A stretch of 64,000 nt of DNA from Lineus longissimus (GCF_910592395.1 NC_088310.1:13959501-14023500); one strand, 5' to 3'; shown: positions 46,900-59,309, counted from the stretch's first letter. Numbers and translations are program-made. The notes: generated by a model not told the origin, from the letters alone.

Positions 46900-47520
46900 A
46901 ACGAAATTAATCTATTTAATATCGAAACCTCTATATCAGGCCGACCTCTTAAACTTCATTTCAAACTTCAATCTGCTGGAATAAAGAAAATGGGCTTTTT
47001 TAACCTTGACCTACTTATACCTGAATAGTAGGTCACACTGACCTAAATCTGTGTCAACATATAGAGATGCCTAATAGGTATCTACATATCAAATTTAGAG
47101 AGTCTATGACCAATAGCAAAAAAACGTGCCATGATCAAAGAAATTTTAGAGTTCGACCTCTGTGACCTTGAAATGAAGGTCAAATCAAAAACCCATGTGA
47201 TATGTGATGTACATTTATTAGATACACCCACCATAAAATTTTCATCGCTCTAGCTTTAACCATAAGCTTCAAAATGACAAAAATAGGTTTTCAAAGAGCA
47301 CCCCCTATATGGCATACCAGCAATCAAATTGCGCTGATTTTCATTCTGAAGGAAGGTCTTGCCGAGGGGTACCTACACACCAAGTATGAACTTTCTGGGT
47401 CAAGCGGTTAAGAAACGTGCCACGATTTTGTCAAAAGTTAACGACGGACGACGACGACGACGACGACGGACGCCAGACGCCGCGGTATCGTATTAGCTCA
47501 CCTGACAGGTGAGCTAAAAA
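46900..47520 (+). mobile_element. 3' part of a head/tail-family element (type 1 variant)
   Basis: One diverged monomer (CGACCTCTGTGACCTTGAAA, GCGGTTAAGAAACGTGCCAC), (GAC)n 47441-47470, GACGCCGCGGTATCGTATTA, hairpin AGCTCACCTG-ACAGGTGAGCT, AAAAA. 46930-47000 also resembles 63720-63790. Confidence 0.8.
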
Positions 47521-47675
47521 TCAATGGTGGTCTTGTCTTAAGAGGCCAGGTTGGAATGATAAAGTATGGTAAAGTTTAACTGGGAAATATGCTATAATAT
47601 GAAGGAAAAAAACCAAGCTCAACAATTCGTAAAATTGTTCAAATGTCCAGCGCACACTACTCTTTTCCTTTTTAG

Positions 47676-47862
47676 TAGGCGAAATGGTGAGTAGGCGTTA
47701 TGGTGAGTAGGCGAAATGGTGAGTAGGCGAAATGGTGAATAGGCGAAGTGGGTGTAGGCGAAATGGTGAATAGGTGAAATGGGTGTAGGCGAAAAGGGTG
47801 TAGGCGAAATGGGGGTAGGCAAAATGGGTAATAGGCGAAATGGGTGTAGGCGAAATGGGGGT
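47676..47862 (-). repeat. TAGGCGAAAT minisatellite, inverted relative to 44.3 and 45 kb
   Basis: Reverse complement of the ATTTCGCCTA array, about a dozen units of 14-17 bp. Confidence 0.93.
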
Positions 47863-49403
47863 ACACCGACTCCAGGTCAAATCAAGTGATAGCGTGGTGA
47901 ATAGCACTAGGAAAAGCAGATGCAGATTCTAGATTGAACTGGATGCGAGGATAGTGCATGTGATTTTTGCTTCGGCCAGCATTGGTGGGTAGTTGACGAG
48001 TTAAGTTTGCAAGTTTGCCAGTACAGAAATTGTGCTTTAGATTTTAATGTTGTTGGGAGCTTTGGATTATTGTGGTCTAGGATGTTAACAGCTGCCAATA
48101 CTTGACTTGCCAAACTCAGAAATGCAGCGCCACTCGCGGACAAAGATAGAACAACTCGACATTTTTTCCACCGGTTTTCGCTGCGCATGCGTACCAGCCA
48201 TCCGGAAACTATAAGCTGAATAGTAGGTCAGTACATGTTCATGATTAAGGTATGCACACCAAACATGCCAGGAACTGGAAACTGAGTAAATGTAAAGTTT
48301 TAGTGTTGATATTGGGCTTCTTTATGCATATCATATGAGTTAAGCCACCATAAACACAGTCATTAACACCACAACAGCAATGGACAGTGTGTGTTGTGTT
48401 GTGGTAGTGTACATCTGCATTGTACATGTAGTATCAAGTATGCTGCATGGCTCTGCCACTGATCATGAACATGTACATGTAGGCCTGGCATAGTATATTT
48501 TCTGTGGTGTGGTGGTAGGCCTATGGCTAATATACTATAGGCTATGTACTGTGTGCATAATGCCATTATTGTATTTAATGAAAACATGTAGCCTTATGAC
48601 ATGTGTGATCATGATGCAATGGCAGGCAGCTAGCTACATGTAGGCTACTCTTTCTTGGGCCATGGGCCTGCAGGGAGAATGATAGCCAGATATCACAGCC
48701 CGGGATCACAGCACATGAGGCATGAGAGGCTGACCACATTTGTCATGTCTGCATGGAAAATGTTTGGGCAAGTCATAATTTTAAAAATTAACAAGACAAA
48801 ATGATGTCAATTGCCTCTTTCAAGTTTTATTATTAAATGAGATCCAAATGCCGTCCTATCACATGCAGACATACATCCATGGCATAGAATAGTAATTCTT
48901 TTCACAAAGTACCTGTTTCACTCAAAATGATACGATCATTGTTCAGTTTGGAACAACCGCTGTCTAACGTTACAAACAAGTGACCACGAATAAACCAGGT
49001 TTGCCGAAATGGATATGGATAATACATCAACAAACTATTCCACAGCTATTCCAATCCAGCAGGAAATGTTATGAAGGTACATTTGTAATACAGTCAATAT
49101 TCAGCAGTATACTACCCAAACTACTAGTACTATATCTGTACTATTTACTTATAATATTGTCAAGATATCAAATGCATCTCAAAAAACGCTGATTGTATAT
49201 ATCAATCTCTTTGAAATGCATTTAATTGAGAGGAGCTAAATGAAATACTGAGTACTCATGGCGTAAATTACAGAAACAAACCATGTAATCGAATGTTTCT
49301 TTGAACAAGTAAGTTCACACAATTGCTTGTTTTGCCAAGAATCTCAACAGTTTGACGAAAATTATTAAGATTGTTATTAACTGGGGATTATTCTTGTCTT
49401 CAG
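47863..49403. other. No supported gene
   Basis: Unassigned. GT/AC-rich stretches at 48370-48500. A short plus-strand frame with ATG at 49010 precedes the THAP-like exon but shows no clean donor in frame. Confidence 0.35.
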
Positions 49404-49517
49404 CAACCTCCCAAGAGTCACATATACTGCTGTGTACCTCACTGCACCAGTCGTGGTTACAACAAAGATGATGAGCATGGTGAAAAATTGCACCACTTTA
49501 GATTTCCAGATTTTTTG
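49404..49517 (+). CDS. Candidate THAP zinc-finger exon
   Basis: A pyrimidine-rich tract (GATTATTCTTGTCTTCAG) precedes an exon of 114 nt in phase 0: QPPKSHIYCCVPHCTSRGY, then an acidic loop, then LHHFRFPDFL. C-C-V-P-x-C followed by a basic/acidic loop and H-x-F-P is the N-terminal half of THAP domains (C2CH DNA-binding modules found in cellular factors and P-element transposases). A possible donor is TTTTTG|GTGCAA. The second half (Cys-x2-His) should be in a following exon, which I could not find. It could be host gene or transposon. Confidence 0.42.
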
Positions 49518-49639
49518 GTGCAAATACTAGTATTACAACTGTATTGATGCTTTCTCTTTTTCTGTATCTATTATCCTTGAAAATACATACTACTAATGTC
49601 ATTGGCATTAAAATAGTTTTGTAATTTTTTTACCTAAAA

Positions 49640-50556
49640 CTAATCCATTACTTCCATTTGGAACTGGAGCTCCTCTGATGAGTCGAACTCTATCATGTCC
49701 TCTGACATCACGGTTGTCATCCATGACAAGCATTCCCTGTCATGATAAAACATTGGACGTCGACATTTGTAGCACTTCTGGCAATCAGACTGGTGACATG
49801 GTCCCATCATTGTCTGGATGCTCTGGAGATCCTGCCATCGGATTTTCATTGGAATCATGAATCCTGTGTTTTTCATGTAACACCCCATGAAATACAGGGG
49901 ATTCATGATTCAATGAGAATGAATCGTGCATCTCGTGTTTTTCGTGTGAGACAGCATGAAATACAGGAGATTCATGATCCAATGAGAATGAATCATGCAT
50001 CTCGTGTTTTTCATGTAAGACGGCATGAAATACAGGAGATTCATGAACCAATGAAAAAGGATCACCAGCATCATCCAGCAATGAGGGATCAATGCACTCA
50101 CAATCAAATTCAGCTACTGGCATGACTGGTATTATGTCGCTGCATGCAGGGCTTACGGATGGTACTGGTGGTGCATCAGGCCTAGGGGTGGCGGTGGAAT
50201 CCCACGGTCAATCCCAATTGGTGATGATGTGGCAGTCTGGTGTCATCACTTTGGACACTTGATGGTTGCAGTGTGGTGTCATCAATATGGACACTTGATG
50301 GTGGCAGTGTGGTGTCATCAATATGGACACTTGATGGTGGCAGTGTGGTGTCATCACTGTGGACACTTGATGGTGGCAGTGTGGTGTCATCAATATGGAC
50401 ACTTGATGGTGGCAGTGTGGTGTCATCACTTTGGACACTTGATGGTGGCAGTGTGGTGTCATCAATATGGACACTTGATGGTGGCAGTGTGGTGTCATCA
50501 ATATGGACACTTGATGGTGGCAGTGTGGTGTCATCACTGTGGACACTTGAGTCCAT
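49640..50556 (-). CDS. Candidate acidic repeat-rich protein, frame-broken or multi-exon
   Basis: Read on the minus strand from ATG 50556: MDSSVHSDDTTLPPSS and then the 12-residue unit SSVHIDDTTLPP about nine times (36-bp DNA repeat). One base out of frame, it continues through PVAEFDCECIDPSLLDDAGD into three 23-residue units (DSFSLDHESPVFHAVSHEKH; 69-bp repeat). In a third frame (49906-49640) a Cys-rich end CQKCYKCRRPMFYHDREC leads to EDMIEFDSSEELQF and TAG. Acidic composition favours this strand, but no family is recognised and the frame changes are unexplained (short introns, indels in repeats, or not a gene). Confidence 0.4.
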
Positions 50557-52015
50557 CTTCTAGCTTGCAATTAAGATAAACGTGTATTTAGTTTGTTGCA
50601 GCATTGGTGTTTGGAATGTTGCACTTTAATGAATTTTTAAAAAATCATGCAATAATTGAACATTGCAACTAAAAGGCCCATGACTCCCAGGCCTACATTC
50701 CGGCAATGCAAATAAAACTAGGCCTAGGCCTACAGTTTAAAATTGACTTGGCCTTGGGACTTGGGGTCAATTTGACTGACAACCACTCAAAAAAACCCCA
50801 CCATACCCAAGCAAAATCATAGTGGGTTTGGGCAACACAAAGTCAGAGGCATCTCCTACATATTTCTGGCCCAAACTGATAAGGCCTAGCCAGCCTAGAA
50901 TAGAAACACCTACAGAGGCCTTCTACAATTGAATTAGATTTAGTTCATCATGTCTATGTCAGAATCCAATGCATGCAATGCATGGCTTCAGCCAGCCTCC
51001 TATCACTGGCACAAACATCATCAGACTGTTTTATTGCCCTCATTATTTAATTGGTCAATTATTATCACTTATCATGTTCACTGACATGAAAGCCATTAAT
51101 TCCCCTACTTTCTGTGGTAAGACTAGCCCAACACCACGCACAATAGAGTTATTTGGAGCAATTTCAGTGATAGCTATTGTTCAATACTCTACACGCTACA
51201 CACAATGCAGGTTGCTGACCTACCTGCCTCACTCTGCATCACTTCCTGTGGTTCTGCCACTAGATGGCAGTGTATTTTAGGAATTGTGTATAAATGCTGT
51301 ATTTTTAAGAATTTGGAATATGCAAGAAGAAATGATCTCCATCTTCAAATTGTTTTGTCAGAAGCTAGTTTTCCCCCATAATATTTGGTATTGTGATTGT
51401 GAGTGTACTTGGATATACAGTGTTATAAATTACCAGAAGTGGACAGAACTCTGCATTCAACTTATTTCTACTGCTAGTCCCTCCCTTCTCTTTTCCCCAT
51501 AATATATCCCCCTAAATTGTTGGTCGCTTCAAAGAACCCAAGTATAATTATTCGACCTCAATCATAGGTCCTTCGTTATTGGCACATATTGAGACTTTGC
51601 TTGTTAATGACAGATGTCAATCACACAGTAACCAATCACTGATCACACTCGTAATGCCGCATCACGTCAATGTCAAAATGTTGATACATTGGAGCATGGA
51701 GTCCTGCCTAGGGCAAATTGTCAAAGACTGAGAAGAACGGCAACTTCCATCATTTCATTTTAATATTCTTCCACTATGATAGCATACCACTTCTAAACAA
51801 ACTGTAGACGACAGTGTAAACATGAGACATGATTGAAAGACACAAGTCGTCTGCAACTGGCATATTTGGCCGGGCCAAAGGCAGCAACCTGTTTAAGAAG
51901 AAAATGTCAACACTTTCTTTGTTGTTTGTCTTCAGTACTCTCCGGACATAAAAGAGGCCCTGTTTAAATTAAAGTTTAAATCCAGAACCGTGTGTGTGAC
52001 TGACCTGTGATGTGG
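50557..52015. other. No gene seen
   Basis: AT-rich, GGCCTA-rich near 50690-50900. No repeat family or exon recognised. Confidence 0.4.
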
Positions 52016-52149
52016 TTTTTTACCCCTCAGCCCGAATGGGCTAGAGGGGTATTGTCGTCACGTTCGCCGTCCATGCGGGCGGGCGTCTGCTACTTGGTTT
52101 CCGTCGATTTCTAAGAGAACCGCTTTGACAATCAATTCAATTTTTGGTA

Positions 52150-53219
52150 CAGTGGAACCCCGGTTGGCGACCACCCCGGTAACGCGACCACCCCGCTAAC
52201 GCGACCACAATTCTCCGGTCCCGAATGGTTTCCTCTCTAATTACCATTAAGAGACCCCCGCTAAGACGACCACCCCGGTACCCCGACCGCGACCACTGGC
52301 TTGGCCGGTCCCAAACTGAAAATCAACCCCGCTAACCCGACCACCAGGCCTAATTGCCGTAATCGGTCGCGACCGCGGCATAGTAATTAGCACCTCGCTG
52401 CCAAGCTTTGTTGAGACGGGGACAATGGCCATGGGAATACATATGAAAACAAAAAATACAATGTGATTTTGCAGGTATGATCAATTGTATAAGTGTAAAT
52501 GAATAAATAAACTTTCTTTTTCTAACGTTTTCATGGTTTGTTTTCATCACTGAGCCAGTTCAGTACCAGACATGCGCACTCAGCAGCAGCAAAATCATGT
52601 GATTTGCGTGATTTGCATATGAACGTATAATAAACGGCGGGTAGTTTGAAGACCACACTTATGACAATAACAAGCTTGCGAGACGTTTGAATGTTTTATG
52701 ATATGGAGAACTTGGTTGATTTACTACAGTATCATTTTATATTTCTTTAAATATTTTGACTGAAAATAGATTTGATTAAAACTGTAGCATTACTCAACTC
52801 ATCATTCACGTGGAATCATACGACAAGTTTACTTCAATCGTCACAAACAGTCGGGTACATGGAGGATGATTCACCAAATTGCCCGCAAATGCGTCACGTC
52901 GGGCAGATAATGAAACTTTGTGGATAAAATGAGTTACAAAATTACCTTTTCTAACTCATTCTGAGAATGTAACATGTAATTTTATCGCCGAACTGTTCTT
53001 GCGAGGCATGATAACAAAACTTTGGAGCGTGCATCATCTCAATCAGGCAGCGTTGCTATGGTAGTGCAGCGTACACACGCCATGCAGTCGGCAATTTTGG
53101 CGGGAAAAATAATCATGTATTTCGTCTGGGGATTCCCAACCCCGGTAACGCGACCACCCCGGTAAGACGACCACTCCGACCACGGTCCCATGAGTGGTCG
53201 TGTTACCGGGGTTCCACTG
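52150..53219. mobile_element. Pogo/Tigger-like element, nonautonomous
   Basis: CAGTGGAACCCCGGTTGGCG at the left and, reversed, CAGTGGAACCCCGGTAACAC at the right; sub-terminal GCGACCACCCCGGTAA repeats; TA at 52148-52149 and 53220-53221. The repeat unit elsewhere reads TTTTTGGTATGTACATTGGG (near 54450), which is the empty site and confirms the TA duplication. No transposase seen. Confidence 0.9.
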
Positions 53220-54340
53220 TATGTACATTGGGGGTGACTAGAGGAAGGTTCCTTTCGAAAACTGCATTACCAGCAATCCCCAACTTTATTATGCCGCTGC
53301 TAAATGCAGGCGCTACGATCGAGTTTGACACGTGACCCAATTTAGCCAATCAGAGCGTCCATCAATAATAAAATATATTTTTAGTACAAGAAATCAATGC
53401 CTTGTGTCAGTTTTATGCCTTCATTGTGGGTTCACAATTTTGAATGTACAGTGTTCCAGCTCATCAAAAGAACAGGGTTTTGTCTAGAATCACGGTTTTC
53501 CGAGTTTCTCCTTGTCAACACTGTCAGGAACCCCCCCCCCCCATCCTATCTACCTAGCCAACACCCAGACAGAGGTTACCAAATGACAGAGCTGAGAGAG
53601 CCCAAACATCTGAGGAATCCATGCAACAGCAAAAGCTTTGGCAAATATGCTGAAGAGAAGGATGCAATATAATATTTCGGGCTTGGTCACCCGCCTACCC
53701 CCCCCCCCCCCCGACATGACCCTTCCCAGCCCTAGTGTCCTTAATTGAACCATCCAAAGCTAGGGATCTTAGGCCATAAAGTGGACAAATAAAGCAAGAA
53801 GTTATCAAAGGGCAGTCATTCTCATATCTTCAAAGATCACTTGAGGTCCAGCTTTTCATGTATGTTGATGTTTGGACATATATTCTCTCCTCAAATCCAC
53901 TTGGGACGCCAATTTGGACCCCCCTGTGGACATGGAAAAATTTTCAGTTTTCCCAATGGCATGTGTTTCAGTATACTCAGTATGATGCTGCCTTCTGCAG
54001 GAGCTACCGGCAAACTAAATTTGCAAACTCTATGTGATTCAAAAAGGCCACAGAAGTCGGCCAATTTTCATGTTTTCTTAGAATTTACATTAGGAAAAAT
54101 TGCAATTCACGTGGTATTTTCAACCCATATGTGGACATGGAAAAATTTTCACCAATCAACTCAAAATTTGGCCTGCAAATGCCTTGATAGTCATAGAATC
54201 ACATACGCTATCGGCAACTAGGCTTTAGTTACACAGAAAGCCGTGAGATGTCTCTCACCTCGATCTGCTATAGAAAACGTATGCTTGGCTCTGGAAGGGA
54301 GTTTGGCGCATGCGCAGCTAAAAGGTTGGGAATTGCCGGT

Positions 54341-54715
54341 AATGGGCTCGTTCTGATTCTCAATATGGTCACCAGGGCGGCCTGCTTGAAATCGGTTTCC
54401 GTCAATTTCGAGGAGAACCGTTCGTCCGATTAAATTCATTTTTGGTATGTACATTGGGGGTGACTAGAGGAAGGTTCCTTTCGAAAACGGGCTTGTTCCG
54501 ATTATCAATATGGCCACCAGTGCGGCGTGTTTGAAATTGGTTTCCGTCAATTTCGAGGAGAACCATTTGTCTGATCAAATTCATTTTTGGTATGTACGTT
54601 GGGGGTGACTAGAGAAAGGTTCCTTTCGAAAACCAGCTTGTTCCGATTCTCAATATGGTCACCAGGGCGGCGTCCTTGAAATCGGTTTTCGTCAATTTCG
54701 AGGAGAACCCCTCAG
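54341..54715. repeat. 145-bp tandem repeat, about three units
   Basis: GTCAATTTCGAGGAGAACC recurs at 54401, 54546 and 54691; CATTTTTGGTATGTAC and AGGTTCCTTTCGAAAAC keep step. Part of the fourth-family element. Confidence 0.9.
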
Positions 54716-55052
54716 CCTATTAAGGTTGAAGGTGAGATAATGGTGAAGTTGGCTTAGTGGAGTGGCTAGTTTGATATGGAAATTAAAATTGTGGAAACCT
54801 ATTTTGAGGATGTGAGCGTGGCGGCCATATTGAATTTGGAATCGCGCTGATTTTCGAAAGGAACCTTCCCCTTACAAAACTGCGTTAGGCCTACACCCAC
54901 TAAAAAGTGATTCCATCCTCCAAACCTCTCTCCTCGAAATTGACAGAAACCGATTTCAAGCACGTTGCCCTGGTGACCATATTGAGAATGAGAATCAGAA
55001 CGAGCCGGTTTTCGAAAGGAACCTTCCTCTAGTCACCCCCAACATACATTCC

Positions 55053-55200
55053 AACAAGAGGCCCAAGGGCCTGGCGCTCAGCTGGATGACCTAATAACAT
55101 AGGACTGAGGGTATAAAGTAGTAAATATCTAGAATTGTCGGTTGAGTCTGCAGGCAGACTCTGGAGTCTCTGTCAACTGTGGGGTGCTTTGTTGAGGAAG
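55053..55200 (+). repeat. Third-family head fragment and short dispersed repeat
   Basis: AACAAGAGGCCCAAGGGCCT then GGCGCTCAGCTGGATGACC (compare 42223). 55143-55180 matches 31104-31140. Confidence 0.75.
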
Positions 55201-55222
55201 TGGAGGAGGCAGTATGTTTTGG

Positions 55223-55447
55223 TTAAAAGTTTATTGGGAAAATAGATATATACATATATTCAAATGATGTCCTAGTTGAGGGCGTCTGTTCCTTTGCAAT
55301 CACTTGCCTCGCCTGGCTCTGTCTGTGGTCCTGTTTCTCTTTCACTTTCACTTCCTTAGCCTTCTTCAAAACTTTTTCGTGAGCTACATCCTCGGACTCA
55401 GTAAACAAGGACGATCTGGTGTTTTGTCTTTTGTTTTGACCAGGCAT
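55223..55447 (-). CDS. Small basic ORF of 74 aa after a splice-acceptor-like site
   Basis: On the minus strand TTTCTTTTCCCCATCTTCAG precedes T-ATG. The protein starts MPGQNKRQNTRSSLFTES and has a Lys/Glu-rich helical middle (KVLKKAKEVKVKEKQDHRQS), then stops after 74 residues. Composition looks coding and could be a first exon of a nuclear protein. No family is recognised and no further exon identified. Confidence 0.3.
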   Translation of the reverse strand: MPGQNKRQNTRSSLFTESEDVAHEKVLKKAKEVKVKEKQDHRQSQARQVIAKEQTPSTRTSFEYMYISIFPINF

Positions 55448-55772
55448 ACTGAAGATGGGGAAAAGAAAGTTACATGCCATTACCTAGCGGTATTTTTTAG
55501 TAGGCGACAGTCCGATTGGGGCCCGGGATTATGTCGCCTCGTGTTGCATGATGTTTACACGACGCCATTATGAAAAGCGCATGTGCAGTACATAGCCACT
55601 GTTCCGCGTGCGCGGAATGTACAAACTGAGGAGGGGAGGCTGTACCGTTGATGGAGTATTGTCATATCATCATATATATTAAAGTTTACACTCTCAATCC
55701 CCATTAGATATCGTGACCTCTCATGGCAACTGGTCAAAAAATGCTTGGCAAATTCTGACTGCATCTTCGGTC

Positions 55773-56171
55773 ATCCTAAACTGCGTCCACAAGGTTTAAA
55801 GTCAGATATAAAGACATCAAAATGAAATTTAGTAATCATAAACGAAATAAATACACCATAAACGCATTTCTTGAAAACTTCATGACATTGGGGTGTAAGA
55901 TAAGGGAGTTACTATCTAAAATCACAAGCCTCCTTTAGTGTTATGAAGCCCTGTCATTGCCTCCAAGTTGAATCCAAGATGGCCGCCGACAGGGTGGTGG
56001 ACGTTGGTACATTTTAGGCAATAACTTGCTCATTTTACAAACAAATGTCACGAAATCTTCATGAAACACGGGAAATGTTCTGCTTATTTCATTTATTGCC
56101 ATTAGATTTTATTTTGATAACTCTAAACTTGATTTTAAACCTGGTGGACGCTGGTGGACGCATTTTAGGAT
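55773..56171. mobile_element. Intact 399-bp MITE
   Basis: ATCCTAAACTGCGTCCACAA then GGTTTAAAGTC at the left; reversed right end ATCCTAAAATGCGTCCACCA then GCGTCCACCAGGTTTAAAATC. Centre contains GTGTAAGATAAGGGAG, the position where two other copies (28822, 37208) carry head/tail-family elements. No coding sequence. Confidence 0.85.
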
Positions 56172-56861
56172 AACCTGCATCTTTGCATGCAGCTGCTGCA
56201 TGCAACCTAACCTGTCATCTGGACATGCCGGCCATCATCGGCCGATCTCCGTTTTAAACTCGTTTTGTATCACATGAAATAGTTGCCATCCATCGACATA
56301 CTTCGCTCACCACAATCACCTAACTGTAAATAATGGCCCTGCTTGAAGAACAACCATACCATGGGACGGCTCAGAACAAAAAAAATCACTTACTTTTGCG
56401 ATGAATAATTCAACGATTTCACATGTGCCTTAAACACTATTCTGCACATGCGACTTGCGCATGACCGGAACTTGATCGTCTTATCAATGCCGTCGCCTCG
56501 CTCCAAGGCCCTGCCTGTATTGACCACTATTGTTGCCGCGAAAATGTGTTTGCAGCAAGAATAACTTATAACAACAATGAATCATAAAAGATTTCAATAT
56601 ATTTCTAAGCAAGTGTGTTCCTGTAATCGTTGCTCTTAAGTACGAATTTATCAATTGTGGCCATTTTCAGTCAATTTCCACGGGCCACTTCCTGTCCAAC
56701 ATGGAACCTATCAAAATTGGCAGGGAATATGGTCGCATAATACGTCTCGTTTGGAGATTGTGTAATGGCGGATCAAATTTTCACGACCCATCGCCAAACG
56801 GCTGTCTCGTCCCCTAAAATATCGTCGTTGTCGTTATTGCTCGCAAAATAATTCTGAAAAT
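56172..56861. other. No gene seen
   Basis: Single-copy looking sequence. No exon, repeat or RNA gene recognised. Confidence 0.4.
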
Positions 56862-57056
56862 TCGCACTGCACACCTTTGATGTTTCGATAAACAATCGCG
56901 AACACGAATCCACCTGGGTTCTCCAATCACTAATGATATACACAGTGCATTGCATACACCGTAGTCACCTGGAACGGGGTTATAAATTGGGGGAATTTGC
57001 CTAGCTAAACCAAGAGTCTCCTTTCAACCCTACATACGTAGGTTGACAGAGACTAA
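56862..57056 (+). mobile_element. Helitron-like 3' end, second copy
   Basis: Matches 35150-35410 from TTCGCACTGCACACCTTTGA to the hairpin CAACCCTACATACGTAGGTTG (57025-57045), ACAGAGA and CTAA, again followed by T. Confidence 0.6.
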
Positions 57057-59309
57057 TTACCAGTTTGGGACCAACACCGCTGTCTTTTTTTTTTAATGAG
57101 GTAGAGATTACAGGAGTCAACAAAATTAATTTTATTGAGAGAAATTGACCTGTCCTGCAGGTGATTGGAATTTACAACACAAAGGGTCGTTTTTCATGAC
57201 ATTGTGCTCTACTGCGTATCCCTAGTGAGTCGATCTGGAACCAATCTATCCTTGGCGCAGACAGGTTCAAATTGGCTATATCTTGAATAGATTGAATCGC
57301 GATGAAAATCTAATGCAATAAAGGAGCAATATCGAAGAGACAAATTAATCAAACCAATTGTCCACAGACTCGGACCCTGAAATGGCATGATGTATGCGTG
57401 CATATAAAAGTATCAATTGGTCCCATAGAGATGATGAAGCAATGTCAATATACCTTGTTCCTTAGTCAGCAATACGCCCCTTTTTATACGGAGAAGAAGG
57501 AGAACCCAGATAGGCTTTCACATGTCGGCTTCCAAATGGCTCGAACCAACTGTACTATCACTACTATAAATTTAAAATGCGTGCTCCTCCTACATGTAGC
57601 AATGTCTCGGCCAAAAAGGCACTTAGTCGACAGGCAAGTTAGAAGTTCAGCACCATGAGCAGCTCCTTGGTAAGACCATGTCAGGTTCCGCGCGCCTCTT
57701 CAGATACATCAAGTATTGAAAGCCGTGGTGAGCTGAGCACATTAAAAGACCATGGTCACCTTAATTTGAAAATCCCTTCATAATCAAGGGCTACCTCTGA
57801 CTAAAACAGCACAATAGACCACCAATTTGACCCCAGCTCCTAACTGCGGGAAAACCCAAGTCCAGCAACCAAAAGTACCAAAAATACATTTTTGTTTACA
57901 TTTGAACTGCACACATGCGTTTGTTTACAATTTCATTTCCCGCGAAATCTCGAAAATCAGGTGACCTGCAATCATGGATTGAAAATAACATTAACCTGGG
58001 TTCAGCAGGTCAGCAGGTATACCGGCTGTTCCAATCATCCCCCTACAGCCAGCTGTTCAAAAGGTAATGTTATTCACCCCACAGGGAGTGCAGGTAATTG
58101 ATTAAGCCCCCGCATAACTTAACAGCAATGCCAATGGCCTGGCTTCTGTGAGTGGTAAGGAGAATTGACAGTTTTTTTATGGGAGTAACATTATTGTGTT
58201 GCTTAAAACGTCTACTTTTTACTCATGTAAGAATCATAGTACTAATAATAACTTCAACTTATTTTGCGGTTATGATAACACAACACGCATCTTCATGATC
58301 ATGATCTTTCTCAAACTAACTGAATGACCTAATCGCCTTGGACGCACAAACTAACCACATATCAATCCGCCCCAACGATCGACACATCCATTCGAGAACA
58401 CTCGATAAAGTTTGATAAATAAACTAGAACTGAGATTTCATAGGAGCACCTGTGAATTCATGACTCCAGGGTTGTTTTGAGGGCAATATCGTAAGAGTTG
58501 GTCTTGAGTATGGGGACCTGTGAAGGTCCGTGTCTGTGAGGCACCTGGGGAGAGAAGACTAGTTGAACGATGGGATCTGACACAGACACTACTAACTCAC
58601 ACAACGTAGTGAGTGTAATGGTTACGTATACATGTAAAGTGTAAACAAAATTCATATATCCATCATGTCCATCGAATCTGAAAAAATTTGTGCAGACCCA
58701 TGACAATTCTGGTTCCGGTAGAGTTTGTCGCATTCCATACGGGCCGCGCATTGGCCGATCCTGCATTCACGACGCACCACATCCACAGTTACCACGTCGG
58801 ACGCGATTCCCATAATTGTTTCCTTCCTTGTGACGCAATTATTTCATGACGTCATGAGCCATTGACCATTCACACAAGTAGATTTATTCACAACGGCGCC
58901 ACTCAAGTGCGGGTGTAGGACATCATGTATTTAAAAATCGTCTGCTAGGGTCTCGTTAGGGAGTTTTTCCCAAATGTACGCGATGATAACGTGTCCCATT
59001 AACAGGACGTAACATCTATTTTAAAATGCGTTTCCAAAGTGAATGCGTGAGGACAATCCATTTGTGTCGTATATCACTGGAAACGCCCGATTCCCCTGAT
59101 TCTGCAGGATGTTAAATCGGGCATTTTATTTCTTTAAATAAATCATAAGCGTCGCATTTACTCCTAGCTCTGTTCACCATCCCAAATGGCAATATTGCCA
59201 ATTGGGCCGGACAATCATGAAAAACCCCAAATATTATACATTTCGTCCTGAATAATTCTTAGACAAAGAAAACGTGCTCGTCTTCTCGATTTACGTACTT
59301 TACTTCAAA
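57057..59309. other. No gene seen; one third-family fragment
   Basis: 58175-58240 (ATGGGAGTAACATTATTGTG, TCTACTTTTTACTCATG) matches 42865-42920 of the third family. AAAATCGTCTGCTAGG at 58935 recurs at 61000. Otherwise unassigned. Confidence 0.45.

Larger units (their letters stand above)
52016..55052 (-). mobile_element. Nonautonomous element, fourth family, reverse orientation, split by a Tigger-like element
   Basis: Read in reverse the tail is GACGGCGAACGTGACGACAA, then a 12-bp hairpin (CCCCTCTAGCCC-ATTC-GGGCTGAGGGG, 52049-52023, one bulge) and TAAAAA (52016). The body holds 145-bp repeats around TTTCCGTCAATTTCGAGGAG and GGGGGTGACTAGAGGAAGGT, with an oppositely oriented copy at 54850-55045. 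Layout matches the other three families. Confidence 0.6.
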
